A DNA stretch of 64,000 nt from Cladopsammia gracilis (Eukaryota > Cnidaria > Anthozoa > Scleractinia > Dendrophylliidae), in contig JAJGOT010000122.1 of the NCBI GenBank assembly GCA_022457155.1, positions 420,001 through 484,000 on the forward strand, read 5' to 3'. Position numbers and translations under genes: made by a program. Below the pieces are notes generated by a model, which was given only the letters and a program-made list of their open reading frames with translations, was not told where the DNA came from and did not search any database. Positions 1 through 11,322 of the stretch are shown in pieces; positions within the stretch are counted from its first letter, which is position 1; every line of letters starts with the position of its first letter.

Positions 1-1404
1 CTCGTTCAACGTGGATCCTATTAGTGCGATCCCCCTTGTTCTTTCGACGTCAACAGGGTCCAGTTGTTCTTTTCCTTTAGTGAATGCTGGAATTACGAGT
101 TTGCTTGTTTAAGGGCAACACCATCGTGAACAGGGAATCCCGTCTGCCATAACTAGGATCCCCAGGAAGCAAGTTGTTGAGCAGCCCACAATTTTCTGTG
201 AGATACTTGTCTGAGGTGCGTCCCCCCCAGGCTTCTGAGCCAAATGAGACGCAGGCTTGAGGGGTTATGCCGATGAGGACCTTGACTTTGTTGTGGTGTT
301 TGTACGAGCTGAACATTTGTGCTCTAGCCAGGAGGTTAGTCGGTTTTTTGTCTTAATTCCAAACGAAAACTTAAAACACCGGGACATGGTCTTCCAAAGT
401 TCTTCCCTCTGGCCACCTGATCAGTGGGGACAACCGCACATCCAAGATGACCAGCCAGTGTGCAAATGTCCTTGATACTGTGGACATAGAGATTCCAAAT
501 CGGTAGGCCAGGTCTTGGTGTGGAACATTGAGTCTCAATTTCATCAGTACCATAACCATCTCTTGAAATTAAAGAAAGGGATTGTGTTCTTCGTTTGACA
601 TGGGGTGCAACATGATTAAAAGTGGCTTCCAGTACTTCATATGTTGGCAAACCAGTGTAGAAAGACACTTTCCCGTTACCCTCGTTGAAATAATTTTTGT
701 CAAAAGGCTTGCTAGTCACTGACTCAGCAAACAAGTAATCCAACTCTTCTGTTTGAGTTGAGGCATCACTTCGTGGACAGTCCTTGATGGAAAGAGATTC
801 CACGGAGCGATATAAATAATTAAAAGCTTCTGTTTGAGCAGAGCATGTGCTGTGTGTTGCTTGCTCGTTGGGATCTGATTCTTGCTGGTCTGTAGGTTGC
901 AAGTCTAAGTTCTCCACTTGACCTTGTTCTGAACTGGTACTTGCACTTTCGATCTCAGCAGCAAAATCTGCAAGGGGAACTCCAGGCTCATTTAATTTCT
1001 GCTGCTTCAGTAAACGTTCTTGTTCCTGTTGTTCCGCTTGACGTTTTCGCCTTTCCTTTGACCTCTGCTCGAGCCTCTCGCAATTGGGCTTGATGTTGTT
1101 CACCTGGCGTCGCCATTTTGTCATGGCCTAAATTTGGAGTGGGAACCCAGTCAATGTTGTAACGATCCCACAAAGGAGCTGCAGTTCCAGAATGGAAACG
1201 TTGGTCGCAAACTTTATCGCTGTTCAAGATTTTATCCGTAAGATCAGCACGGCTTATTGCAGAGATCCACAATCGCCGTCGCTCGATACTCAATTCCTCA
1301 ACTTCTGGGCCTTGATTTGTAATAATAGCTGGAACTCGATACAATCGGACTCCCTTACCTCGACCAGTCTTTCTAGAACAGCCAACGATCAGGCACATAG
1401 GCAT
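1..1404 (-). pseudogene. THAP-domain DDE transposase remnant (ISL2EU/IS4EU type)
   Basis: Read on the minus strand from ATG 1404. Residues 1-90 form a THAP zinc finger (CLIVGC, then RRRLW, then VCDQRF). A charged coiled segment follows, then an HTH (about 559-371, DLAYRFGISMSTVSRTF), then the DDE_4 catalytic region (316-77, with VLIGITPQ and [13 protein letters not shown]). The frame changes near 1070, near 558, between 371 and 316, and again near 150, so the gene is broken. The sequence runs off the window start just where the last catalytic Glu region (VER-like) is expected. The family excises and inserts DNA by a DDE mechanism. Its order matches the better-preserved element at 22007-23999. 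Terminal repeats were not identified. Confidence 0.75.
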
Positions 1405-1639
1405 TTTGAGGCAGTGGAATTAGGGAAAATCGCGTTTAGGTTCACAAGTTGGTGACTACGTGGTCAACACACTGGCTGCCATATTGGTTTTAGAACCCCA
1501 ATGTGGCGGATGAAAATGGCAAGTTTTACCGGAAGTCACGTGAGTGCATGCCAAGAATTGGGGGTGCTCAGAATAGTGTTAAAATATTTTCTAGATAATA
1601 TGAATTTACAAGTGTACCTACCATATTCATTACTTGAGT

Positions 1640-3070
1640 CATAATACCCATCCTCCAACACAGTGGACAACTGCCTCTTGAAGTACATTTCCATCCATTG
1701 CAACAGCTCTCGCCACCATGAGCTCGTAGATAAGTGTGGATGGTAGCCATCACAGCGGTTTCTGTTCCTCTATCCACACGTATCCTAGAGGGTAATACTT
1801 GCAACACAAAATATACAGAACAGATCAACTTGTCACTCAAAAATAATGATGAGGGGACACTGCCCCGCTTTATAAAAACAAGAGCAATAATATCTAAGAA
1901 AAAAGGAATAATACTTATTATAGAGAGGCAAAGTATTGCTATTTATTGGAAAAATTGAATTGATAACTTGCAGGTTTCAGGAAATTAGACACTTTTTACA
2001 ATACATTACCTCTGGTTTCAAACAGGTAGTCAAAGTAGAATCTCCCAACAATCGTTGGATCATTGTTAGAGGTCCATATCCTTAGAAAGTTCATTCTACC
2101 ACTGAAGGTATCCTGGGCACCATATATGCAAAGGGGGAACATTGACTTCTGGAATCCACAGAGTTTGTCATGCCCATCAAGAGACATTGTGCAATCAGAA
2201 CCCTAGATATGAGATAGGAATGATTCAGGTTAATTGAGGAACATACACAATATGGTTGTGGTTTAATTATTCTTATTTTATTTAAATTCTTATTTTCAGC
2301 TAGGAGCAAGAAATTGGTCTGCGGGCATGAGTTGGTGTGAGATTGAAGTTTTTGACCCGTGAAGTGGGTTTGTGAAAGGTTGTTGGATTGAACCTCTGGG
2401 TGCAGCATCTCTGTATGAAACTGTATTAAGCCCCTACCCCCCCTCCCCTTGGAGTGGTCCAGTATAATCATCTAGTTGTAAATAAAGGCACATGACAAGT
2501 CACGAGAATTAATATAGTTTGAAACGTAACATTTAAAAAAGATATAGCTGGTAACCAGAGTACGAAATGTAAGTTAAGAGGTAGACAAGGACCTCCTTGT
2601 GGCTACTGCACCTCGTACAATTAAAAAGGATTTTCAGCATATGCTTACACTGGAGGTAAATGCTCCTTTCCTCTTCGGCCGTTTGGGTTCCCCCACACCA
2701 CCTCTGTCTTTGAGGCCTTGAGGATTTACATCCGCCACACATCATAGAACACATTTCTCGGTACATTTATTTCATGCACTTCACGGATTTTTTTGTGAAG
2801 AGCACGATAGCCAAGCAAACTTCCTGGCCCATCCATTTCTTTTTCAACAGTGCATTTTACCTCTTCAACATCCACGTCGTAGTTCGTAAACTTTATTCCG
2901 AAGTGGCGCAGACGGCGAGAGAGAGTCCTTAGGCTCCATGCATACATCGGATACTGGACTTTTATTACATCTAAAATCTCCGATTGACGCAAATTACGCA
3001 GAACGTACACTTTGAGATCGTTTTGTAATGCCAAATAATCTTCCCAATCTCCGTTCCTAATACGAGACAC
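1640..3070 (-). pseudogene. rve-type integrase of an anthozoan mobile family, multi-exon and internally deleted
   Basis: The N-terminal piece (3070-2726) carries an HTH-like stretch (SLRTLSRRLRHFGI) and the segment LLGYRALHKKIREVHE. Coding continues in a shifted frame to about 2650. An acceptor-like CTAG near 2204 opens the next exon (2203-2010), which has SLDGHDKL, the first catalytic Asp, and IWTSNNDP. The third exon (about 1806-1640) has the second Asp in RVDRGTET. After TYLRAHG the reading jumps straight to a REL..W-like segment in another frame, so the stretch that should hold the catalytic Glu is missing. One single-base frameshift lies near 2730. The family is recognised from general knowledge; exon limits are inferred from GT/AG signals. 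It cannot encode an active integrase. Confidence 0.6.
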
Positions 3071-3084
3071 CAGGATGGATTAAG

Positions 3085-3289
3085 GAAAGGAGCGGTTGCG
3101 AGGCAATGGAAGCACGGAAAGGCATTGTGTGCTATGGTGTTGCTGGGCCATGTGCGAATTTTTTTTTGGAAAAAAAAAAAAGCTATGGCACTCCTGGGCC
3201 CACCGCAAATAATAAACAAAAAAAAGAGAGAAAAAATTTGAAAGTTGGAAAATAAGCAAAAAATGCTATGGCATGAAAGGGCCACCATA
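3085..3289. other. Low-complexity spacer with imperfect repeats
   Basis: Poly-A/T tracts and three loose copies of a GCTATGG...GGGCC phrase, spaced 60-75 bp apart, lie between the integrase remnant and the Helitron Rep segment. No coding is supported. Confidence 0.4.
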
Positions 3290-4685
3290 CACATGCATAG
3301 TGATCAATTACAACTTGTATGTCACAGTTTGCTCTCCAACCTTGTAGCTGGAGTTGTTGGTGGTTGTTTAGTCTGGGACCATTTCTCTTAGTAACAATCT
3401 TTGCTCTATATTGTACTTCATCAGTCTTAGAGTGAACTTGTTCAAATTCTATCTTTGTCTGTGAACAGTGTTCAAATGGAAAGTGAAACCTACATTTCAA
3501 ATCTGATTCATTGTGCTTCTTTCTCAGACAATAGTTAGTACTGCAGCGAGTATGGTGCTGAACTGTATTCAAGATATCTATATAATCAGAATCTAGTTCT
3601 GAATCAGGGATGTCCTTATAAGATTGCTGACATGTATGCAATTGTGACCTTATCCAGATGTTTTCAGCTGGTGGGTTTGGATTTACAGTTGATAATAACC
3701 AGCTTTCTTGCCGGTTTCAATGTCCTAGTCTAGTTCTGTTGTATCTAAATCATGTTCATCTTTATACCTCTGTGCAAGGAAACCTTGCAGTACCAGTGAG
3801 TTGACACAATCCTGGGTCATTGTTTAGTTTAGCAGTGCCATGACAGTGTATGCTACCTCTTCCTTGGTATTCATACCTAAACCAGTGCCATTTTGCATCA
3901 AGAGAATTATATAGCCAGTGTTTGGTAAAACTCTCTAATCTCTGAGTGAAAAACCAGTCTACAATGTGTGGATTGTTGATGACATTTTGTCGTCTAACCT
4001 CACTGTTGTTGTTGCTATTGTCTCCAAACAGAGAATGAAGTTCAGGCCAATGCATGTCAGCTGATGAAAATGTGAAGAACAATGTTGGTGTTCCAACATT
4101 TGTTATTATAGCTTTAAGGTCTTCTTTTACCTTATGCCAATAAGCATTTGAGCCAGCGATATTAGCAACATATCTAGACATTTTTGACCTAAATGCAGTA
4201 CAATCATTGCTTGTAGCCATTTCACATAATTCATCAATTGTAAGATGTGCTTCACCTGGATTCTGTTTCAAGAATATCCCAGTTTGTTGCAAAGTTCTCA
4301 TTCTCTGAATCATATTAAATGCCCAGTATGAAAACCTGGGATGACTGGCAAAGCAGTATACCCATTTACCATTTATTTTCTCAGCAAATTTCATAAGATA
4401 CTTGATATGTTCTGGAAAAGGAACATCTATTACCAGTGCATTATTGGTTAGGTCTCCCCTACCATCAGGGAATAGTGTAGGAAATGCCATAGTAGCAACG
4501 TATGGGGTTTGATATTCATTTAATGGCTGATCGTCAACTGGAAGCCAAGACATTGGTTCTTCATCAGAGAGCTGATTTCATACAGTATCCAGTTCTTGTT
4601 GTTGTTGTTCACCAACAGGTAAAAAACTACTCATTTCAGATTTATTATACACTGTATCTTCAGACGGGTTATCAGCAGGTGGACC
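3290..4685 (-). pseudogene. Helitron RepHel fragment: HUH Rep nuclease region
   Basis: The long minus ORF 4553-3762 contains the Helitron-helicase-like/Rep region: [23 protein letters not shown] and the HUH-type motif [12 protein letters not shown]. Helitron Rep nicks and rejoins DNA in rolling-circle transposition. Coding continues upstream to 4685 through an in-frame stop near 4580. Downstream it continues (3641-3290) with a Cys-rich stretch ending IDHYACV, then the family match stops abruptly. No helicase follows. The upstream half of this gene lies at 8951-10009, separated by the composite insertion at 4688-8948. Multiple stops and frameshifts make it non-functional. Confidence 0.8.
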
Positions 4686-4687
4686 TA

Positions 4688-4976
4688 CAATCGTTATCAA
4701 AAACCTTCGACCACTTGACTAAATTTTGATTAATTTTGTAGTGCATTAACCCCCTCCCCCCTTCCCACCCCCCTTCCCACCCCCTATATCAATGTTGGGT
4801 GGTGATTGGAGATACCGGGGGCTTGCCAACCGCATGAAGATTGATTTGGGTTCCAAAGTTTAGATCCAACATTGATATTGGGGGCCCGGGGGAAGTGAAC
4901 ATCAGCAATGTAGACTGAAAATTGTTAAAAAGTCAATTAAAATATAGGGTGGTCGAAGGTATTTTGCAAACGATTG
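4688..4976 (+). repeat. MITE copy 1 (289 bp, TA target)
   Basis: Terminal inverted repeats of about 28 bp (CAATCGTTATCAAAAACC... against ...GCAAACGATTG). It contains a C-rich CCCCCTTCCCACCCC stretch and GGGGGCCCGGG. Nearly identical to the copy at 8675-8948. Confidence 0.75.
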
Positions 4977-5376
4977 TCTGAGAGAGAATTCGCAAAGCGT
5001 TGTTTATAAGAAGACGTTACAAACATATATGTATTGATAGGCTATGTTGACAGTATTGACAAAATTTTTTTTTAGCTATATCCCTATAGACATGAAATAT
5101 TCGGCATTTTATGTGAAATGACGTCATTTTCTAACATTAACCCCAGGTAATATACCGAAGTGTACAATAATCGTTTTTATTCGGTAATAATTTTGAAATT
5201 ATTTTTTTTAAAGCAACACAGACATAATTAATTGAAAAATAATCAATATCAAGCGAATTCAACCAAGTATTTAACTTTTATCTCATGAGGGATCCCTGTG
5301 TAATGAAGCATGCTGGGATATATACAGCCTTTATCTGTTAGTTTTTATATTATGTTCAGATTGTTCACATGTAATC
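4977..5376. other. AT-rich spacer upstream of the Rep gene
   Basis: No ORF or structured element recognised. It ends just before the Rep ATG at 5377. Confidence 0.4.
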
Positions 5377-6708
5377 ATGAGTAAAGAAGGTTTAGGTCAA
5401 CAGAGAACGGTGTATCTTATTACGTATAGCAGGGCAGACGAGTCTATTGTACCATCCAGAGAAAGTTTTGCTCGTGTTGTGGCTGATACTTGGCATAGGG
5501 TCACCGAAAGCACCATTGTTCAATGGGTTGTAAGCAAAGAACCTCACGAGAATAATGAAGAAAACGATAGTGCTTGGCATTACCACATGGCTTTGAAGCT
5601 CGATAAGAAGTGTAGGTGGTTACAAGTCAGGAGAGAACTACAATCTCGGCATAACATCAGGGTGAATTTCAGTGATAAGCACAGCAATTACTTCACGGCG
5701 TACAAGTACGTTACCAAACAAGATACAAGTCCTGTACATTCCCAGGGACATGCAGATTTGAAAGATAGTGAACTCCCGAAAACCACACAGGCAACTAAAA
5801 AAGGCAGGGCAAAGTGCAAGGAGCTAAAGCAAGTGCTACCAAGAAAAAGAAAAAAGAAAGACAAAGCGTATTTGAAGTTGTTCAAATCATAAGAGAAAAG
5901 AAGATTAAAACACGCACAGAGCTATTAGCATTGGCAGAGAGCCAAAGAAGAAACGGCAAGCTAAATTTAGCTGAGTTCATAGCTAACAGAGGATACCGTG
6001 TAGTGAACGATGCGTTATCGTTACCTGAGGAGTTCGATGGGGCTAAAAGTGCAGTAAATCGTTCAAAGAAAGACCGCATTGAAATACTCCAAGAGCAGCT
6101 AGCAGAACTTTGTGTACCTGGGTGCGATAAGCAATGGCTTAGCGCTGCTTTGGAGCTACTCTCCAAGAATGGTATTGATGTTACCTTCTACTGCAATGCC
6201 ATTTTCAACGCTCTGCATTTTGGTCGTGGGAAATATAGAAATATATACATACACAGGCCATCTAATTGTGGGAAAACCTTCATGGTAGCACCCCTCAAGG
6301 AAATATACAAAGCGTTTGTAAATCCTGCATCTGGTACATTGCATGGGTTGGTGCAGAAAATGCAGAAATAATCCATCTAAACGACTTCCGGTGGTCTCCT
6401 TCAATAATTGCGTGGGCAGATTTGCTACAGATACTGGAAGGGGAAACCATGCACTTAGCGACACCAAAGAATTTCCAAAACAAGGATGTTGTCTTTGACA
6501 AAGACACCCCTTTCTTTGCCACCGCTGATGCTCCTATTACTCTTGTCAGAGGAGGTACCATAGACACCACGAATACCCAGATGATGGCAGTACGCTGGCG
6601 AGCTTCCAGTTCACGTATCAAGTGAAGGACAGTGAACGCAAAGAATTACGGCCATGTAAACGCTGCTTCGCAGAATTCATGTTGAGCAACAAGAGCTCCA
6701 GCAGCTAA
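5377..6708 (+). pseudogene. Rolling-circle Rep (HUH endonuclease plus superfamily 3 helicase), frameshifted
   Basis: The first ORF (5377-5892) has Rep motif I VYLITYSRAD, the HUH motif WHYHMAL and motif III YKYVTKQD. A basic linker overlaps the next frame (5814-6371), which has the S3H P-loop RPSNCGKT. A third frame (6345-6625) has the Walker-B-like EIIHLNDFRW, motif C FFATAD and a probable Arg finger AVRW. A last frame change near 6602 leads to a Cys-containing tail ending at TAA 6706-6708. This domain pair is that of replication initiators of small circular ssDNA viruses and plasmids. Three frame changes indicate an old endogenised or transposon-captured copy. It lies between the two MITE copies. 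Confidence 0.8.
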
Positions 6709-7189
6709 ATGTCGCGCCGTGTCACGCTACTATAATTCCACGATGCTCGCCTATCAACTCAAATAGCTCCATCCACGTTAAACATTTAGCATTTCATGGT
6801 ATTATTACATAATATACTACTAAAGACAAACATTATCTAAGCTAATTACTGTTTGTAATTTGCCATAGCTGTACATAATTGACGATTCTCAGCGTGACGA
6901 CGAAACAAAGAATATATGTCACTGAATCTTTTTATGTCACCAAAAAGCGAGAACCGTTGAAATGTAGTTTATTTACCGTCCAAAAATTAACTTTGGCATT
7001 CCTAACATGATTATCCTTATTATTTCTCTCTAAGGAGAGTTAACATGCAGTCATATGCGAAAGTAATCGTGAGAAATTAACAATAATCACCGAGCACCGT
7101 GCATGAGAATCGTGAGAAGGAAACAAACACACCAGCCCTCCCCCCAAAGACATGTTTTGCCGTGTACAAAAATATTCGTTTATTTTGCT
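6709..7189. other. Spacer between Rep and Tc1 remnants
   Basis: AT-rich, no coding support. A TATTATTAC nonamer at 6800-6808 resembles a circovirus-type origin but has no flanking stem. Confidence 0.4.
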
Positions 7190-8285
7190 TTAATACTTTG
7201 TACGTCCACCTTTTCTTGTTATAATAGCATTGATTCTTTTAGGAAAACTATCGATTAAAGAGTTTATATACGATATATCAGTCTCTTTGAGCATATTCAG
7301 CACTCGCTCTTTAAAATCCGAAAATGTTTCTTTTGTTATGTTTCTTGAAATGGCATCATTATCTAGCTGCGTCTTAAAAACATTAAATAAGTTCTCAATT
7401 ACATTGACATCAGGTGAACGCGGTGGAATAGTAAACAATTCTGCTCCAATATCGTCTATAGAATCTATAGCTACCTTGCTGGTTTGTGATGGATCATTAT
7501 CCATTAAAAACATCCAAGGACTGTCAGCATTCAACGTTTCAAAACATTTATGTAGCTCATCGTACACAAAGGTAGAAAAATATTCGCCATTCATGTGCTG
7601 ATATGGCTCACAAATAACCACACCTTTCTCGTAGGCTATGCCTACCATAAGGTGTAGTCTCTTGCCTCCAGCTAAGTCCTTGGACCTTTTGCTTGTTATA
7701 TCAAGTCCTTCATTTGGCTTTCGCCATACGCGAGCTTTAGGTCTCATTGCTTCTCCAAAAGGGTTTGTTTTAAATACAAACGATACCCCATCTAAATAAA
7801 TTTTTACTGTTTCACTGAAAAATTTGGGCTCCGTTTTCAGAATGTTCTTGCATTTTCGCAAATGCTAATCGCTTTTTCTTGTCCGCCTCACTGAGTACGC
7901 CCTTTTTCCTAGTCTGCCTGTACCCATACTTTTCGTCGTGTAATGTGCGAACATACGTGCAGTAACTGACTTGTTTAAAGTCCATTCCAGCAAATTCCAC
8001 GAGTTTTTTGATGGTAAAATTGGGATTGATCTTCCTCAGTGTATGGACTGAACGAATTAGATGGTGTCTGTCTCTTTCGCTCAGTTTTTTTGGCCTTCCT
8101 TGAGGTCGTTTTGTTTTTGGACTTTTTGTCTTTTTAGGCGTGCTGCTGTGTCTATGCGAATATTCGATAGCAGATGTCCTTGAAATTTGGCATTTCTTTG
8201 CAATTTGACTGTAGCTGTAGCCGTTCTCCCTCAGAACATATGCCAAAGCTTTTGTTTTTTCTGTAATTCCTTTTCTGTACACCAT
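7190..8285 (-). pseudogene. Tc1-like DD34E transposase, one frameshift
   Basis: The N-terminal half (8285-7812) has paired HTH segments (YSYSQIAKKCQIS; FTIKKLVEFAGM) and a GRPKKLS AT-hook-like link. The C-terminal half (7861-7190) has the catalytic motifs IYLDGV, FLMDNDPSQTS and NVIENLF. I count 34 residues between the second Asp and the Glu, which is the Tc1 DD34E spacing. The halves overlap in different frames near 7855, consistent with a single-base indel. Such enzymes cut and paste at TA. The enzyme lies inside the TA-flanked composite unit, but nothing shows that it moved that unit. Confidence 0.85.
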
Positions 8286-8674
8286 GTTTGCTCAAGTATT
8301 ACTGGTGATTGCACGCGCTCATTGTTATGTCATTTTCTGCGCGTGAGGTGTTGCTCGTGACGTAGTGACATTGTTTTAATATTTTTAATCCTAAAATATA
8401 GGCTTAGCCTGTTCGGTAACGTTTCAGGGAGATGTTATTTCCAGCATTTGACATATATCTTTGTTTCAGAATATAGTATATTCGACGACATACATATAAT
8501 TTTCTCACCTACGACATCACCGTTGTATAGATTGTACTATTTTTGACGTATTTACCTACACTATCATACACTTTCCCACTCAACGATTATTGAATGTTTT
8601 AGTTTAGACCTATAACATAGTGTGAAATACCGTGTTCGCTAGTTAAAAGCTTGTGTTAAGAAAAATACTTCGGA
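8286..8674. other. AT-rich spacer between Tc1 remnant and MITE copy 2
   Basis: No coding region, repeat or RNA gene recognised. Confidence 0.35.
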
Positions 8675-8948
8675 CAATCGCTATCAAAAACCTTCGACCA
8701 CTTGACTAAATTTTGGTTAATTTTGTAGTGCATTAACCCCCTCCCCCCTTCCTACCCCCTATATCAATGTTGGGTGGTGATTGGAGATACCGGGGGCTTG
8801 CCAACCGCATGAAGATTGATTTGGGTTCCAAAGTTTAGATCCAACATTGATATTGGGGGCCCGGGAAAGCGAACATCAGCAATGTAGACTGAAAATTGTT
8901 AAAGTCAATTAAAATATAGGGTGGTCGAAGGTATTTTGCAAACGATTG
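8675..8948 (+). repeat. MITE copy 2 (274 bp)
   Basis: Same sequence and orientation as the copy at 4688-4976, differing by a shorter C-rich tract and a few substitutions. TA follows it (8949-8950), but no TA precedes it. Confidence 0.75.
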
Positions 8949-8950
8949 TA

Positions 8951-10009
8951 CATCAGGTTCAACAGCAGCATCATCTGAGACAATGACATCATCTGTCTCG
9001 ACAGCCAAGATCTGGTGGTATCCCATCAACAGGCAAACAATCTAATGCCGAAGTATTTATTTCTACATTGTTATAAAGAGGATTATTTTGTTTAAGCCAC
9101 AACAAGGCATCAAGGACCTTTTGTCTTCTGACATTAACATCTTTGAAGGTATTGTCTCTACCTTTAACTTTGACAATCATCACGCAAAGATCTTTTGGAT
9201 ATCTTGGCAATGAGGATGCAAGTTCATTAACATTCTGTGGGATATTGATACAATGCCCAGAATAACCTCTTTGACCACCAGGTTTAATGTGAACGCGCAT
9301 TATAGGCCGAGCACGAGCAATGAACATATCTTCTATTTGAGTCAAACCTTGTAAGTTACCGTATTTCCTCGAATAATAGCCGTCCCTCGATTAATCGCCT
9401 CCCTCGAGTAATCGCCCCCCTTCGACGGAAATATTAAAAATAGTCACCTCCCTCGAATAATTGCCCCCCCCACCTCTCTCGCCATCTTCTCTTTCTTTTA
9501 TCCCCTCCCTGTCAAGTTAAAAATTGACACCTTGGATAACAAACAAGCTTTCATTTAATTGTTTACAACTAAATAGTTACAAAAGCACATGTTTTGTTAC
9601 TGTTTTTTCCATTGTAACGTTCATGTATTTCACTTTTTCCCTTATTCCTTGGAGCAATATTTGAAATGATCGCCTCCCTCAAATAATCGCCTTCCCTTGA
9701 ATAATCGCCCCCATTTGGTGCGAAAAATAAATCGCCCCCGGCTATTATTTGAGGAAATACGGTAATTGGGATTGGAGAAGGAATCAAAATTTTCTTTGAA
9801 AACTTCTTAATAATTTTCTTATCCCTAATACATCGTGAACGTACATAAGCATCTGCTGACCTAGGTTTTGATTTCAGTGGCCAAGTCTCTTGACAAACAG
9901 TACATTGAGAAACTGAAAATTGGATTGAATCATAGAATTTTGCAATATTAGACTTTGCCCAACTTTGTTTGTGGAGTTCCCCATATTTGATAGAATCAAA
10001 TTCATTCAA
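8951..10009 (-). pseudogene. Helitron RepHel N-terminal region, interrupted by a MITE
   Basis: The start segment (10009-9780) includes QCTVCQETWPL, the Cys-rich lead-in of Helitron polyproteins. After a MITE (9359-9761), coding resumes (9345-8951) with [19 protein letters not shown] and the stretch [11 protein letters not shown], family signatures upstream of the Rep nuclease. An acidic tail ([11 protein letters not shown]) runs to the composite insertion and continues in the segment at 4685. The broken frames make it inactive. Confidence 0.75.
9359..9761. mobile_element. MITE with CCGTATTTCCTCGAATAATAGCCG ends
   Basis: Inverted ends CCGTATTTCCTCGAATAATA and TATTATTTGAGGAAATACGG enclose about 0.4 kb rich in CCTCGAATAATCGCC phrases. 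TA flanks both ends. It sits inside the Helitron coding region and carries no ORF of its own. Confidence 0.7.
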
Positions 10010-10210
10010 GTAGTCTTTCTGAGAAAGATCCCCTTCTGCAGTTTTTTTGTCACTTTGCTTTCATGTGTTCTCTGACTTTTTTAAGTCTTGTGTTTCTTTC
10101 AAAAAGAGTTTCTGCTGATCTTTTTCTTTTTTGACAGGTTTTATTTTTCTCTAACCTGATTTCTCTTTCTTTTTCAGTTTCATTTGAAATCATTTTTTTC
10201 TTATAATCTC

Positions 10211-11280
10211 TTAGTTTTTTTTAAGCCCGTTAATTGTTTGACTTTCAGTCTCTTGACTTTTTCTCATTAATTGGTACATTGGTTCAATTCTATGTCTGTG
10301 AAACTCCAGGGGTACAACCTCAAATAAACAACTACTTAACTCAAGTGAGAGAGAATACAAATATTGCTCGAAGTAACACATATTAAGAAATTTCATAACA
10401 ACAGCAGTGCCATTTGGATCAGGCATACCACACGTATTTCGTGCATGACTGTCAAACACATAAATGCAATCTGTACTCTTTATCAAAGCCATTATGTAGC
10501 CTTCCAATATTATAAATGCATAATTGTTGAAAAAGCATTCATTGAAGCTGAACGTAAAGTGAAGAATGGGGCCTCATTTTTGTGTTCGTTGTGGAAAATG
10601 TTTCCTTGAAAAAATTCTTTGTAAGCTATCAACCACAAGGGGTTGTTATTTTGTTCTACCACAGGTAGATCAGTATTAATCGACCTAATAGGCGACTCAC
10701 TATGCGCCTGGAGAAGCAGATCATTTGTATCCATGTGGAGAAGCAGATCATTTGTAAGCGAATCATGCGTTTGTGCCCTAGCAGGCAAATCGTTTAAATT
10801 GTTAGTCTCAAACAGGTTGTTGTTTGGTTCTACCGCCGGTAGATCAGTGTTAGTCACCGTAACAGGCAACTCCGACTCAGTATCTGCCCAGAGAAGCAGA
10901 TCATCTGTATCCGCCTGGAGAAGCTGATCATTTGTTTGCATTTCAGCCCACATACGCGAATCATGTGTCTGTGCCTCAACAGGCAAATTGTTTGAATTGT
11001 TAGTCTCAACAGACCAACACGCCACATTGGGCAGATAATCCAGAGACAAGGTCTCTGTGTTAGGGATGGATCTACTTTCAAGAGCATCCAAATAGAGTTG
11101 ATTACCTTTTGTAAGAAACTGATCTACGGTGGAGACAGTCCATTGTTGAATCGGCAAACTCTGAGCACGTAACAACGCTGAAAAACCCATAAAAGAACAT
11201 TGCCTTCCCCGTGAAATGTCACTAAATCGTTCGTGACCTTGATGAATGCTTCCAGCAACAAAGAAGTTTGAATTTGGCAT
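10211..11280 (-). pseudogene. Helitron-associated cysteine protease, C76-like
   Basis: From ATG 11280. HERFSDISRGRQCSFMGF holds the probable nucleophile Cys. Next come VSTVDQFLTKGNQLYLDAL and, after a frame change near 10515, IYVFDSHARN with the probable catalytic His. This layout resembles the herpesvirus-tegument-type deubiquitinase/deneddylase fold (family C76), a domain I know from anthozoan Helitron polyproteins. Between the two halves is a region of imperfect repeats rich in TNDLLLQAD/AHSES phrases (about 10640-10990). It precedes the Helitron N-terminal segment and probably belonged to the same transposon. The exact family is an inference from two motifs and spacing. Confidence 0.55.
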
Positions 11281-11322
11281 GATACATTTGCAAATAGACA
11301 CACACTTAACAATAATTCCCAC

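Larger units (their letters stand above)
4688..8948. mobile_element. Composite element: two direct MITE copies enclosing Rep and Tc1 genes
   Basis: Near-identical repeats at 4688-4976 and 8675-8948 lie in the same orientation. Each starts CAATCG and ends CGATTG. TA flanks only the outer ends (4686-4687 and 8949-8950); the inner junctions (TTG|TCTG and GGA|CAATC) have no TA. The whole unit interrupts the Helitron reading frame, and Helitron coding resumes on both sides. This suggests the 4.26-kb block moved as one unit between the outer ends. A later internal recombination cannot be excluded. Confidence 0.6.

Noticed and set aside
6800..6808. TATTATTAC nonamer as a rolling-circle origin for the Rep gene
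   Set aside because: No flanking inverted repeat forms a stem around it, and such AT-rich nonamers are expected by chance here.
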